A stretch of 64,000 nucleotides of DNA from the NCBI RefSeq assembly GCF_900156425.1, contig NZ_FTNO01000001.1, positions 1,116,001 to 1,180,000 of the forward strand. Direction: 5' to 3'. Both the position numbers and the translations under genes were made by a program. Under the pieces are notes generated by a model, which was not told the DNA's origin, did no database searches, and saw only the letters and a program-made list of their open reading frames with translations. The stretch's first letter is position 1; every line of letters starts with the position of its first letter. Source of the DNA: Haladaptatus litoreus (GTDB lineage: Archaea; Halobacteriota; Halobacteria; Halobacteriales; Haladaptataceae). Shown here in pieces: positions 15,017 to 23,466 of the stretch.

Positions 15017-17092
15017 TTATATTGATTCGAGGTCTAGGTCGGTCGACCAGACGAACTCGCCGTCGACGACGAGCGGTATCTTTTCGAGGCGAAGGAACTG
15101 ACGTAACGTTTCCTTGTCTACGCGAAACGTCCCGATGTCCCCGCCGCTCAGGAAGTACGTTTCGATGTCGTCGATGAACGGGGTGAAGAGGGAACCCATA
15201 CCGGAATCGACGGTCGGGTACGTCGCTATTCGCAGTTCGTACTCGGTCTCGGTTTCGGTACCGAGGTAGCAGAGAAACGGCGTCCCGCTTTCGCTTTGAG
15301 TGATTTCGATGCTCCCGTCACCGACGACGATGTACTGGTTTCCGACCAGCCGTTGTTCCCGGGTGATCGTAAGGGCGGAACGGAGAGAAAACCCCCGGTT
15401 CAACAGTCGAGCGATGGTTCGACCGATCGTTATCGCGGATTTGTTCGCGATTTCGCTGTACGTGACGATTCCGCCGATGCTCCCAGAGTTGATGAGTTCG
15501 GCTCCCAATTCGTATGAGCGACATCCGTTGAGGAGGAACGTATCAACCGCGACATCGTCTATCGAGTCGGTGCTGAGTCCGCCGTCGCGACAGACGAACT
15601 CGCCGTCCCTGCTGTGACCGATGTAGTGTAAGAAATCCGTCGGCTCGGAGAGCACCGACTCCAACTCACCGACGGAGAGGTGTCGGTGAACGTCGATGTC
15701 GAACTCGAGTTCGTCCCGTTTTCCGTACAGGGTGTTCCCGGAATCGTACTCGGGACTCATCTCCGGTTCGTTACACACGACGGTTATGTCGATGCCACCG
15801 GTCGAGGACGACCGTTCGAGTTTGTTTTCGAACGCCGATTTGATTATTTTGTTTGCGGAGACGGGCATCCCTCGGCCAAGCCAAGCGCGTTCCACCGAGT
15901 CCGTCCGAACGGGCGCCACGTACGAGCCGCTATTCCGCTCATCCTGTACGTCTCGTTCCACCTCGCTTCCGCGAAGGAAACCGTCGATAGGCGTTCGAGC
16001 CTCCGGCACGGATTCCTGCCGTTGGGATTCCTCCTTCATCGAGATGGTGGAGAGCGCGTTTACGAGATACGGAATCGTCTCGAGGTTCGACGGCTCGTCA
16101 GTGACAGTCGTCGAAAGGAGCCACGTCGGGATCGCGTCCTCGACGGTTTCAAACGGGATATCGAGGTACGTCTCGAGCTGTTCCGGTAGCTCTTTTTCGT
16201 ACAGGTCATCGAACGCCACGTCGACGTGGCGTTCGATGACTCGCCGTTCGTGGAGCGGTATTCGATACAGTCCCTCGGTTCGGGTTACGCAGTCGAGGAA
16301 CAGCGACTGTTTGAGTACACGCTCGACTTCACCTTCGAATCCCCGTTGTGGATGGTCGAGAGGGTGGACGAAGCCGCTATCCGTGACGAGCCGTGGTTCG
16401 TCCGCCGGAACGACGGTCGCACCCAGATAGTAGGCGAGGGAACTCGTCGGGAAAATCATCGACAGCCGGGACGGGAGCTCAATTCGTACGCCCGTATCCG
16501 GCGGCGAGAGTCCGTCGGGAACGTGCAGTCGATCCCCGAGTTTTATTTTTGGTGGGTGACCCCTGAGCGACGGAAGCGACCGTTCCGGACTCGTCGTTTT
16601 CAACGCCGAGCCGAAGGTGGAAATCGCGGCCATCGCATCTCGGGGAGTCGCCGTCGTCGTGACCGTCGCGCCGGGCTGGTCGTGGTACGAGCGCGCTCCG
16701 ATTCGAACGCGCGTTTCGGTGCCGAAATCGAACTCCATTCGTTCGGTCGACGATGCTATCGTCACGTCGCTGGTCGCGCGTAGATAGATCCGAATCGGGG
16801 CGTTCAACTCGATGAGATACTCCCCTCGGGGAAGCTGTTCGTACGAAAAATCCTCGACCTTCGTAACCACGTCCCCGTCCAGGGTTCTGACGTGGGTGAT
16901 AACGACGTACGGTAACACGAGCCTATTCGTGACGATTTCCGCCGCACTATCGACGGGAAAGCGGAACCCGTCAGTATCGACCGGGGTCGGATCGACGGGC
17001 GTCGAAGTTCGTATCGGAAACTGCCGGCGCTGAATGGGATCGACGACCGTCATCCCGGCAGGGTTCGTGTCTGTTCGAAATATCGGCTTCAT
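15017..17092 (-). CDS. CHAT-domain (caspase-like) protease with long N-terminal region
   Basis: 691 residues. The C-terminal part (about 425-620) matches the CHAT clan-CD protease pattern: FLHYIGHSRDGEF supplies the likely catalytic His493, and after a short strand DTFLLNGCRSYELG supplies Cys524, followed by GSIGGIVTYSEI and the helix LLNRGFSLRSALTITRE typical of CHAT domains. The first 400 residues are beta-rich and not recognised. A C-terminal stretch of about 70 residues follows the domain. No TPRs are seen, unlike many CHAT proteins. CHAT proteases act as separase/caspase relatives, including in defence and cell death. It sits 72 bp downstream of the HalOD1-DUF7504 gene on the same strand, so an operon is likely. 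Confidence 0.82.
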   Translation of the reverse strand: MKPIFRTDTNPAGMTVVDPIQRRQFPIRTSTPVDPTPVDTDGFRFPVDSAAEIVTNRLVLPYVVITHVRTLDGDVVTKVEDFSYEQLPRGEYLIELNAPIRIYLRATSDVTIASSTERMEFDFGTETRVRIGARSYHDQPGATVTTTATPRDAMAAISTFGSALKTTSPERSLPSLRGHPPKIKLGDRLHVPDGLSPPDTGVRIELPSRLSMIFPTSSLAYYLGATVVPADEPRLVTDSGFVHPLDHPQRGFEGEVERVLKQSLFLDCVTRTEGLYRIPLHERRVIERHVDVAFDDLYEKELPEQLETYLDIPFETVEDAIPTWLLSTTVTDEPSNLETIPYLVNALSTISMKEESQRQESVPEARTPIDGFLRGSEVERDVQDERNSGSYVAPVRTDSVERAWLGRGMPVSANKIIKSAFENKLERSSSTGGIDITVVCNEPEMSPEYDSGNTLYGKRDELEFDIDVHRHLSVGELESVLSEPTDFLHYIGHSRDGEFVCRDGGLSTDSIDDVAVDTFLLNGCRSYELGAELINSGSIGGIVTYSEIANKSAITIGRTIARLLNRGFSLRSALTITREQRLVGNQYIVVGDGSIEITQSESGTPFLCYLGTETETEYELRIATYPTVDSGMGSLFTPFIDDIETYFLSGGDIGTFRVDKETLRQFLRLEKIPLVVDGEFVWSTDLDLESI

Positions 17093-17164
17093 GTGCGGTC
17101 GTAAGGCGAGTTCGGAACGTCGCTACGGTCAGGGAGGTTCGTTCATTCCGGTTCTATACTCCTG

Positions 17165-18115
17165 TTAGACGGGGAACCAAATCGTCGTGTAGTCCGTATC
17201 GTGCAGGTGCCATCGTTGTTCCGGCCCGTTTTCGCCGATCTTCAGCTGAATGGTGACGTCGAACAGCGGCTCGATGGCCAGGACACGAGACGAGTCGTAC
17301 GCCTCCGCGAAAACGTAGTGGCCGAGTCCGAGCACCTCGTCGACGGTGTTCGTCACGGTTCGCAGAAACCCTTCAACGGTCTGCGCGTCCTCTTCGTCGG
17401 AAAGGAGTCGCAGCGAGTCGAAGCAGAACCGCAGCTCTCCCGGTTCGAACCCCCGCCGCTGGTGCTGTAATTCGAACACTTCGTCGTCGATAGCCCGTTG
17501 GAAATCCTCGATGGTTCCGGTGATGGTGGAGACGGACGGTTGACCAGGATAGTCGCTCTGCGATGTCTGTGCGGTTGACCGCACAGGCGCCTCGTACGTG
17601 AGGAGATGCGCCCGGTGGGCGTTTGTATCCGCGCGTGAGAGGCGGGAGCGAGCTACCTCGCTGTTGCGCCCGTAAAGTGCGAGGAGTTGGGTTCTGTCGT
17701 ACGCAGCCTCGCCGAGGAACTGTGCGCTCAACCGTTCGAAGACGTCTGCCGGAACGTCGCCGGTGAGAAGTAGGTTTCCACCGGTACGTTTCAACCGGCC
17801 GAGTTCCGATTCGATTTCTATCGTCCCATCGCTGCTGGCTGTTACGTAGTGGCCTGCGAGTGCGAATGTTACTTCTCCGCTCGTTCGCGGTGTACCGTCC
17901 TGAAGCGGTCGAAACAGGTCTTCCAGCGCGTCGGGATCGATACACCGATACAACGAATCGGGAACGTCGGTAGAATCGGTTTCCGCCTCTTCCACCATCC
18001 GTTGGATGATGGATGCCGCAAGCACGTCCTCGCTCCCCCAATCGTGCTGGAACGTTATGGGTGCTTCCACGCCGCACATAAACGGCGAGGTGGCACTTTC
18101 GTTATCGGCGCTCAT
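17165..18115 (-). CDS. HalOD1 domain fused to a DUF7504-like degenerate RecA/KaiC-type domain
   Basis: 316 residues. Residues about 30-105 form a HalOD1 domain (IIQRMVEEAE, CIDPDALEDLF, VTFALAGHYVTASSDG). The rest resembles haloarchaeal KaiC/Rad55-like modules: GNLLLTGDVP at the P-loop position lacks the Walker A GKT/S, ELRFCFDSLRLL fits a Walker B strand, and FLRTVTNTVDEVLGLGHYVF plus ALEPLFDVTIQL follow. ATP hydrolysis is therefore doubtful; a sensing or scaffold role is more likely (inference). DUF7504 is a recalled name. It lies upstream of the CHAT protease on the same strand and diverges from the DUF7344-like gene. Confidence 0.78.
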   Translation of the reverse strand: MSADNESATSPFMCGVEAPITFQHDWGSEDVLAASIIQRMVEEAETDSTDVPDSLYRCIDPDALEDLFRPLQDGTPRTSGEVTFALAGHYVTASSDGTIEIESELGRLKRTGGNLLLTGDVPADVFERLSAQFLGEAAYDRTQLLALYGRNSEVARSRLSRADTNAHRAHLLTYEAPVRSTAQTSQSDYPGQPSVSTITGTIEDFQRAIDDEVFELQHQRRGFEPGELRFCFDSLRLLSDEEDAQTVEGFLRTVTNTVDEVLGLGHYVFAEAYDSSRVLAIEPLFDVTIQLKIGENGPEQRWHLHDTDYTTIWFPV

Positions 18116-18356
18116 GCTCCTCTGCTGTTAGTCGTTCAAGAGCTAAAAATTCATATGCCGTTTTGAAGCGTTATCAACCCACAAACGTTTCCACGACCAT
18201 AAACCGATTTCGGGTCTGATAGCGGATGAATCACATCCTGAGCGCGGTTCCATCCCTCCAGTAGGCTTCACAGCGCTTAGAATGCCGGAGAACGTGGAAC
18301 CGCCGATGCTCTCCCAATCGTGAAAGTCATACTCTACTGTAGCGATAAGACGAACT

Positions 18357-18743
18357 ATGGGCGATACAGCAAACGATGGGGGACAACTCCTCGTGGATCT
18401 TCTAGAGTTCTTGGACGCCGTCGCCTCCGAGACGCTTCTCTCTACGTCCGACTCGGTGTTCAAGTTGCTTGGGGACGAACAGCGGCGCCACCTCGTTCTC
18501 TATCTCACCGAACAGGACACCGTAACCCCTCTTTCGAGGGTTGCCCTCGAAATCACCAGTCGGTGTAACGATACGCCGTACACCGACATTACACCCGCCG
18601 AACAGGAGCGAACGCGGTTTCGTCTCGAACAGGAACACCTCCCGCGACTCGCCGACTACGATATCCTCTCTTGGTCGTACGGTGACGATATGGTAGAACC
18701 CATTCCGAAAACACCGTTCGGCGGGAAAGAGAACGAAGCGTAG
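18357..18743 (+). CDS. DUF7344-like winged-helix protein
   Basis: 128 residues. The segment SVFKLLGDEQRRHLVLYLTEQ followed by RFRLEQEHLPRLADYDILSWSYGDDMVE matches the ArsR-like winged-helix pattern used by haloarchaeal DUF7344 proteins (helices, then a wing ending in a hydrophobic strand). DNA binding is likely. It is divergently transcribed from the HalOD1-DUF7504 and CHAT genes across a 241-bp intergenic region, the usual position for a local regulator. The family name is recalled, not verified. Confidence 0.78.
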   Translation: MGDTANDGGQLLVDLLEFLDAVASETLLSTSDSVFKLLGDEQRRHLVLYLTEQDTVTPLSRVALEITSRCNDTPYTDITPAEQERTRFRLEQEHLPRLADYDILSWSYGDDMVEPIPKTPFGGKENEA

Positions 18744-18828
18744 GCGGATTCGGATACGAACCGTTCACGTCGTATTGCGGTGTCAACGTACGAAACCGGT
18801 TAGAACCTCCACGCCCAATCCCTGCTCA

Positions 18829-21144
18829 GTGCAGGACACCATCGACTGGCTTCGCGGGCGACCCTACTACGAGGGGCAAGTCGCCCGCCACGAGACGATT
18901 GCCGGAACCGACGGGGAGTTTCGGGAGATTCCCCTCGAATCGCGTCTCGAATCGGCCCTCGCAGACCGCGGTATCGACCGACTCTACCGCCATCAAGCGG
19001 ACGGTGTCGAAGCAGTCCGAGACGGCAACAACCTCGTTATCGCCACGCAAACCGCGAGCGGGAAGAGCCTCGCGTACACGATTCCGGCGTTCGAGCGAGC
19101 GATGGACCACGGTGGCAGAACGCTCTACATCGGCCCGCAGAACGCGCTCATCAACGATCAAGAGGACACGCTGTCCAAACTCGCTCGCGATTTGGGATTC
19201 GGCAGTCGCGTCTCGGTTGACCAGTACACCGGCCGACTCGACAAAAACGAAAAGCGAGCGGTGCGCGACCGTCATCCGACCGTCGTCCTCACGACGCCGG
19301 ATATGCTCCACTACGCCCTGCTTCCCTACGCCCATCGACTTTGGGATTGGTTTTTCAAGGGCTTGGAAACCGTCGTCATCGACGAAGTTCACGAATACCG
19401 CGGCGTGTTCGGAAGCCACGTCGCGCTCGTCCTCCGCCGACTCGCGCGAATCTGCGACCGATTCGATTCGTCGCCCCAGTTCGTCTGCTGTTCCGCGACC
19501 ATCGGCAATCCGGTCGAACACGCGAGCGCCGTGACTGGCCAACCGGAATCGTCGTTTCACCTCGTGGACGAGGACACGAGTCGAACCGGGCCGACTCACT
19601 GGGTGCTGTGGAACCCACCGGAGTACGAAAACGAAAGCCACGGCAGTGGCAGGCGGAAGTCGAGTCACGCGGAATCGAAACGACTGTTCGCCGACCTCGT
19701 GACCCGCGACAATCAGACGTTGGTGTTCACCCGCGCTCGGCAGGCCGCGGAACGCTACGCGATGGAGAGCACCGACGAACTCCGAAGACGCGGCGAGCGC
19801 GACCTCGCATCCAAGATTTCCGCGTATCAGGCGGCACTGCGGAACGACCGCAGACGGGAACTCGAATCCGGACTGCATTCCGGCGAGGTTCGCGGCGCGT
19901 GGAGCACGAACGCGCTGGAATTGGGAGTGGACATCGGCGGCCTCGACGCAGTTCTCCTCGACAGCTATCCCGGGACTCGAATGGCGGCGTTCCAGCAGGC
20001 GGGCCGTGCAGGACGCGGAACCGACGCTAGCCTCGTCACGCTCGTCGCGGGTGAAGACCAGTTAGACCAGTTTTTGATGCGGAATCCGGACGAATTTTTT
20101 TCGGGCGACCCCGAGCGAGCGGTCGCCAATCCCGAAAACGAGGAACTGCTTCCGAATCACGTCACGTCCGCGGCCCGCGAAACGTGGCTGTCGCCGGAGG
20201 ACGTGAACTATTTCGGGGAGGGATTTCCCGACCTCGTTGCAAATCTCGAATCCGAAGGCGAACTGAAACGCCGACAGACGAGCGACGGCATGCGCTGGGT
20301 GTACGACGGCGACGGAAGCCCGCAGCACGAAATGAGCCTGCGAAGCATCGACGAGCGCAAAATCGACCTGTTAGACCGTTCCCGCAGCGACGTGATTTCC
20401 TCGCTTCCCTTCAGCGATGCCCTGAACGACGTCCACCCCGGCGCAATCTACCACCACCAAGGCCAGTCCTACGAAGTCGTTGACCTCGACTTGTCGAAAG
20501 ACGTGGCGGAACTGTCGCCGACGTGGGCTGATTACCACACGAAAACGCTTCACGAGAAAGAAATCACGGTCGAGGACGATGTGGACGAAAAGACGCTTTC
20601 GACCCGCGACGACTGCGTCGTTCGATTCGCCGACGTGACGATGCGAAAGCGAATCACGGGATTCGAGCGTCGAGACGCGAAGCGCGGCGAGACGCTCGGG
20701 AAAGAGTCGCTTTCCCTGCCTGAACTCACGCTTCGAACCAAGGCGCTCTACTTCACGATTCCGGACGACGTGGAACAGGAAATCCGCGCCATGGACGGCG
20801 ATTTCGGCGGTGCGATTCACGCCGCCGAACACGGGATGATTTCCCTGTTTCCGCTGGAGTTGCTCTGTGACCGCCGGGACATCGGCGGTCTTTCCACGCC
20901 GGTTCACCCGCACACGGGGAAAAGTACCATCTTCATCTACGACGGCTATCCCGGCGGCGTCGGCTTGACCCGCGAAGGCTACGAGACGGTCGAATCGCTC
21001 ATGCGGAACACGAAGGAGATGATTCGCGCTTGTGACTGCGAATCGGGATGCCCGTCCTGCGTGCAGTCGCCGCACTGCGGAAACGCCAACGACCCGCTCG
21101 ACAAACGCCTTTCCGCTCATCTGCTCTCTTCGCTCACGGAGTGA
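18829..21144 (+). CDS. Hrq1/MrfA (YprA)-type superfamily 2 DNA helicase
   Basis: 771 residues from a GTG start giving VQDTIDWLRGRPYYEGQ, the typical family N terminus. Helicase motifs are in order: TASGKS (motif I), VVIDEVHEYRG (motif II), SATIGNP (III), ELGVDIGGLDAV (V) and QQAGRAGRG (VI). The C-terminal DUF1998/MZB region carries four Cys in CDCESGCPSCVQSPHCG, a zinc site needed in MrfA for repair of mitomycin-type adducts. The family unwinds DNA 3' to 5' and acts in crosslink and alkylation repair. The gene stands alone, about 85 bp after the DUF7344-like gene. Confidence 0.92.
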   Translation: MQDTIDWLRGRPYYEGQVARHETIAGTDGEFREIPLESRLESALADRGIDRLYRHQADGVEAVRDGNNLVIATQTASGKSLAYTIPAFERAMDHGGRTLYIGPQNALINDQEDTLSKLARDLGFGSRVSVDQYTGRLDKNEKRAVRDRHPTVVLTTPDMLHYALLPYAHRLWDWFFKGLETVVIDEVHEYRGVFGSHVALVLRRLARICDRFDSSPQFVCCSATIGNPVEHASAVTGQPESSFHLVDEDTSRTGPTHWVLWNPPEYENESHGSGRRKSSHAESKRLFADLVTRDNQTLVFTRARQAAERYAMESTDELRRRGERDLASKISAYQAALRNDRRRELESGLHSGEVRGAWSTNALELGVDIGGLDAVLLDSYPGTRMAAFQQAGRAGRGTDASLVTLVAGEDQLDQFLMRNPDEFFSGDPERAVANPENEELLPNHVTSAARETWLSPEDVNYFGEGFPDLVANLESEGELKRRQTSDGMRWVYDGDGSPQHEMSLRSIDERKIDLLDRSRSDVISSLPFSDALNDVHPGAIYHHQGQSYEVVDLDLSKDVAELSPTWADYHTKTLHEKEITVEDDVDEKTLSTRDDCVVRFADVTMRKRITGFERRDAKRGETLGKESLSLPELTLRTKALYFTIPDDVEQEIRAMDGDFGGAIHAAEHGMISLFPLELLCDRRDIGGLSTPVHPHTGKSTIFIYDGYPGGVGLTREGYETVESLMRNTKEMIRACDCESGCPSCVQSPHCGNANDPLDKRLSAHLLSSLTE

Positions 21145-21156
21145 GTCGCAACCTTT

Positions 21157-21191
21157 TTAGGACAGCCTAAACCTAAATTAGGTTAGCCTAA
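21157..21191 (+). promoter_or_regulatory. Two tandem DtxR/Idr-type iron-regulator boxes
   Basis: TTAGGACAGCCTAA (21157-21170) and TTAGGTTAGCCTAA (21178-21191) are near-perfect palindromes matching the DtxR/IdeR/Idr operator core TTAGGNNAGCCTAA. They are 21 bp apart start to start, two helical turns, so two dimers would bind the same face. The spacer acctaaa extends the symmetry. The second box ends 2 bp before the ATG of the next gene, so binding should block a leaderless transcript. Confidence 0.8.
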
Positions 21192-21193
21192 AC

Positions 21194-21646
21194 ATGGACG
21201 ACATCCTCCGGCAGACACGCAGGGAAATCGAGTCGTTGGCGGTCGAGAGCGGCCACGGTCGGTTTTCGGTGCTGTGCGCGGAAACCGGCGAGTGCCCGAT
21301 GCCGATTACGGGAAAACAGTTCAAAGACCACGACGACGCTTCTCGCGCCGTCGAACTCGCGCGCGAGTATCGCGACGCGCTCCGCGAACACGACCCCGAA
21401 ATTCCCCAGTACCGGTTCGTCGTCACCGAAGAACCCGCCCGCCCCCTCCAGATGGCAGGCGTCCGTGAACAGACGAGTGGAACGCGCGCCAACGGACTTC
21501 CCCAGACACAGCGTTCCGTAACCGTCGCCAGCGATGGCAACGGCGAGTGGCTGACGATGGACAACGCTCCGCTCGTCCATCTCGCACGGGACTGTGGACC
21601 CGTCGGCGACGATGCCGTCGGCCGACAACTCGATTCGAAACTCTAA
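21194..21646 (+). CDS. Small haloarchaeal protein under metal control (DUF7552-like)
   Basis: 150 residues starting MDDILRQTRREIESLAVESG. The sequence FSVLCAETGECPMPITGKQF contains two Cys that could bind metal, and PQYRFVVTEEP follows; no enzyme family is recognised. I recall the family as DUF7552, unverified. The DtxR/Idr-type boxes abutting the start codon predict strong iron (or manganese) dependent repression, so a role in iron uptake, storage or siderophore metabolism is plausible. The gene is monocistronic and converges on a membrane protein gene with only 6 bp between stops. Confidence 0.75.
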   Translation: MDDILRQTRREIESLAVESGHGRFSVLCAETGECPMPITGKQFKDHDDASRAVELAREYRDALREHDPEIPQYRFVVTEEPARPLQMAGVREQTSGTRANGLPQTQRSVTVASDGNGEWLTMDNAPLVHLARDCGPVGDDAVGRQLDSKL

Positions 21647-21652
21647 CAGATT

Positions 21653-22663
21653 TCACCGAATCTCTTCTCGCAGTTCCGGAATGAGGTCGAGTTGCCGGTT
21701 CGTATCACCCAGAACGAGCAGCGCGAAATATCGAAGGTAGGTCTGTATGGGGACGCGGACGACGGCAAGGACGAACAACAGGCAGAGGAACCCGAGGAGC
21801 GCGAGCAGGCCGAACGCGGCCCCGAGCGGGCTGACCGACACAACTGCGTGAAATGTTGGGCTTCCTGACAGAACGTACAGACCGATTCCGAGGATAGCAA
21901 ACGGAATCAGTACGAACAGGCTCAGGATTCCGCCCACGATTCCGACGACGATTCCCGCCGCGATGCTAAGCGCGAATCGAAGCAGAATGTACATGCCGTA
22001 CTGTTTCCACTGACTCCGGAGCGTCGGCCAGAACGCTCTCCACCCCGCGAGCACACCGTCGCCGCGCAACAGCATGACGGGAACGACGAAGTTCGTCGTC
22101 AGACCGTCGATGAGGGCGACGACGAGCCCGAGAACAAGCATCACCGGCACGAATACGAACAGGCTTCCGAGGGCAATATCCGCCGACCCGTCGAGGAGTG
22201 ACGGAACGAAAATGAGTAGAAATCCAATTATCGGGAGCAAAAGGAGAGTGACGAGGACGACTCGAAAGCCGAACAGTCGTACTCCCTGTCCGAAATGCCG
22301 GCGGATGTACGACCGGACGTGAACCTCGCGCGAACGAAGCGACTCGACAAACGCGAACTCCATTATCGACCCGATGAAGGTAAGCACCAGCCAGATAGAA
22401 ACCACCGCCGCAACGACGGCGACTACGATGGCGATGAGCGTATCGTTCGAAAACGGAATGTCCGGAAGTGCGGTTCCCGTTCCGCCTCCCGGGCTACCCC
22501 CACCGCCGAACTGGAAGTTAGCACCCGGTGGTGACGTGCTCGTTCCGCCGACGAAAAGAACGATGACGGCGAGTTTGAGCCACGTCCACAGTTCGAACGG
22601 AAGGAGGAAGGCTTTGGTGGTCTCGATAGCGTCGTCAAGGGCTTCGACGGCGTACCACGGCAT
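21653..22663 (-). CDS. Haloarchaeal polytopic membrane protein (DUF7544-like)
   Basis: 336 residues. The N terminus MPWYAVEALDDAIETTKAFLLPF precedes a first hydrophobic segment; a Gly/Pro-rich low-complexity loop (FQFGGGGSPGGGTGT) and about five further long membrane segments follow. The pattern, an amphipathic start then multi-pass Val/Ile-rich helices, matches a conserved haloarchaeal family I recall as DUF7544. No transporter motif is visible. Its promoter must lie in the 60-bp gap to the TrmB-like gene or read through from that operon. Confidence 0.7.
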   Translation of the reverse strand: MPWYAVEALDDAIETTKAFLLPFELWTWLKLAVIVLFVGGTSTSPPGANFQFGGGGSPGGGTGTALPDIPFSNDTLIAIVVAVVAAVVSIWLVLTFIGSIMEFAFVESLRSREVHVRSYIRRHFGQGVRLFGFRVVLVTLLLLPIIGFLLIFVPSLLDGSADIALGSLFVFVPVMLVLGLVVALIDGLTTNFVVPVMLLRGDGVLAGWRAFWPTLRSQWKQYGMYILLRFALSIAAGIVVGIVGGILSLFVLIPFAILGIGLYVLSGSPTFHAVVSVSPLGAAFGLLALLGFLCLLFVLAVVRVPIQTYLRYFALLVLGDTNRQLDLIPELREEIR

Positions 22664-22721
22664 ACCCGACGATTTGTCTGCTTGATATTTAAACTGTCGT
22701 GAAAATTAGGTCGGGGAAACC

Positions 22722-23465
22722 TCAGTCCCGCGCCGCGTCTTCGAGTCGGGCGTCGATGAACTGACTCAAAATCGCCGCGAAAGCGGTTTGTGAACTCCAA
22801 ATCGCGCTTTCGTTCTCGTTTTCGCCGAAGACGCTGATGAGCATCGTATCGTCGTCCACGACCGCCACGCGTCCTGCGCGGTGTTCTTCCGGCCCACCGG
22901 GCATGTCGATAATCGAGAGGTCTTCGACCCGGTTGTGAACGGCGGGGTCGTCCGTGACGACGAGGACGCTGACTCCTGCGTCGGCGCGTTCCCGGAGGGC
23001 ATCCGCGATACCCCGGGTGAACAGAGAGGCGTCGTGAACCGCGAAGACGATTCTCGATTCGGCTTCCTCGATGAGCTGTTCGAGCCGGCTGGAGACGGCG
23101 TCACGCCCATCGACTGACCACACGTCTTCGCGTTCCTCGTCACCGTCCACGAACTCGTTTTGGGCGGTTTCGAGGTAGTCGAACGCCTGCTCTTGTGTCC
23201 GCTCGAATCGGTCGCGGAGATGTGATTTGGCCGCATCCAAACTCACAGGGCGGTACTGAATTGGCTTCGACTGCTGAAGCTCCACCAGTCCGCGCTCTTG
23301 GAGCGTTTCCGCCGCGCCGTACACCTGCGACCGCGGAACGTCCGTCACGCTGTGGATGTCCCGCGCGGTTCCGGTGCCCAGTTTTTGCAGGGCGACGAAC
23401 ACCTTGGCCTCGTAGTTCGACAGGCCGAGGTCGGTGAGCGCGTCGATGGCGTCGTCTTCGTCCAT
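22722..23465 (-). CDS. TrmB-family transcriptional regulator
   Basis: 247 residues starting MDEDDAIDALTDLGLSNYEA. The N-terminal winged-helix (residues 5-75, LGLSNYEAKVFVALQKLGTGTARDI then PRSQVYGAAETL) is a textbook TrmB HTH. The C-terminal half (about 105-240) has VDGRDAVSSRLEQLIEEAESRIVFAV, a PLD-like/sensor fold seen in haloarchaeal TrmB proteins without sugar-binding domain. The start is 1 bp beyond the RND transporter stop, so both are in one transcript and this protein probably controls that transporter. The frame is open upstream but overlaps the transporter gene. Confidence 0.88.
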   Translation of the reverse strand: MDEDDAIDALTDLGLSNYEAKVFVALQKLGTGTARDIHSVTDVPRSQVYGAAETLQERGLVELQQSKPIQYRPVSLDAAKSHLRDRFERTQEQAFDYLETAQNEFVDGDEEREDVWSVDGRDAVSSRLEQLIEEAESRIVFAVHDASLFTRGIADALRERADAGVSVLVVTDDPAVHNRVEDLSIIDMPGGPEEHRAGRVAVVDDDTMLISVFGENENESAIWSSQTAFAAILSQFIDARLEDAARD

Positions 23466-23466
23466 T

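Noticed and set aside
18775..18828. Extended N terminus of the helicase
   Set aside because: The upstream codons give an Arg/Thr/Pro stretch unlike the family; the GTG giving VQDTIDWLRGRPYYEGQ fits.
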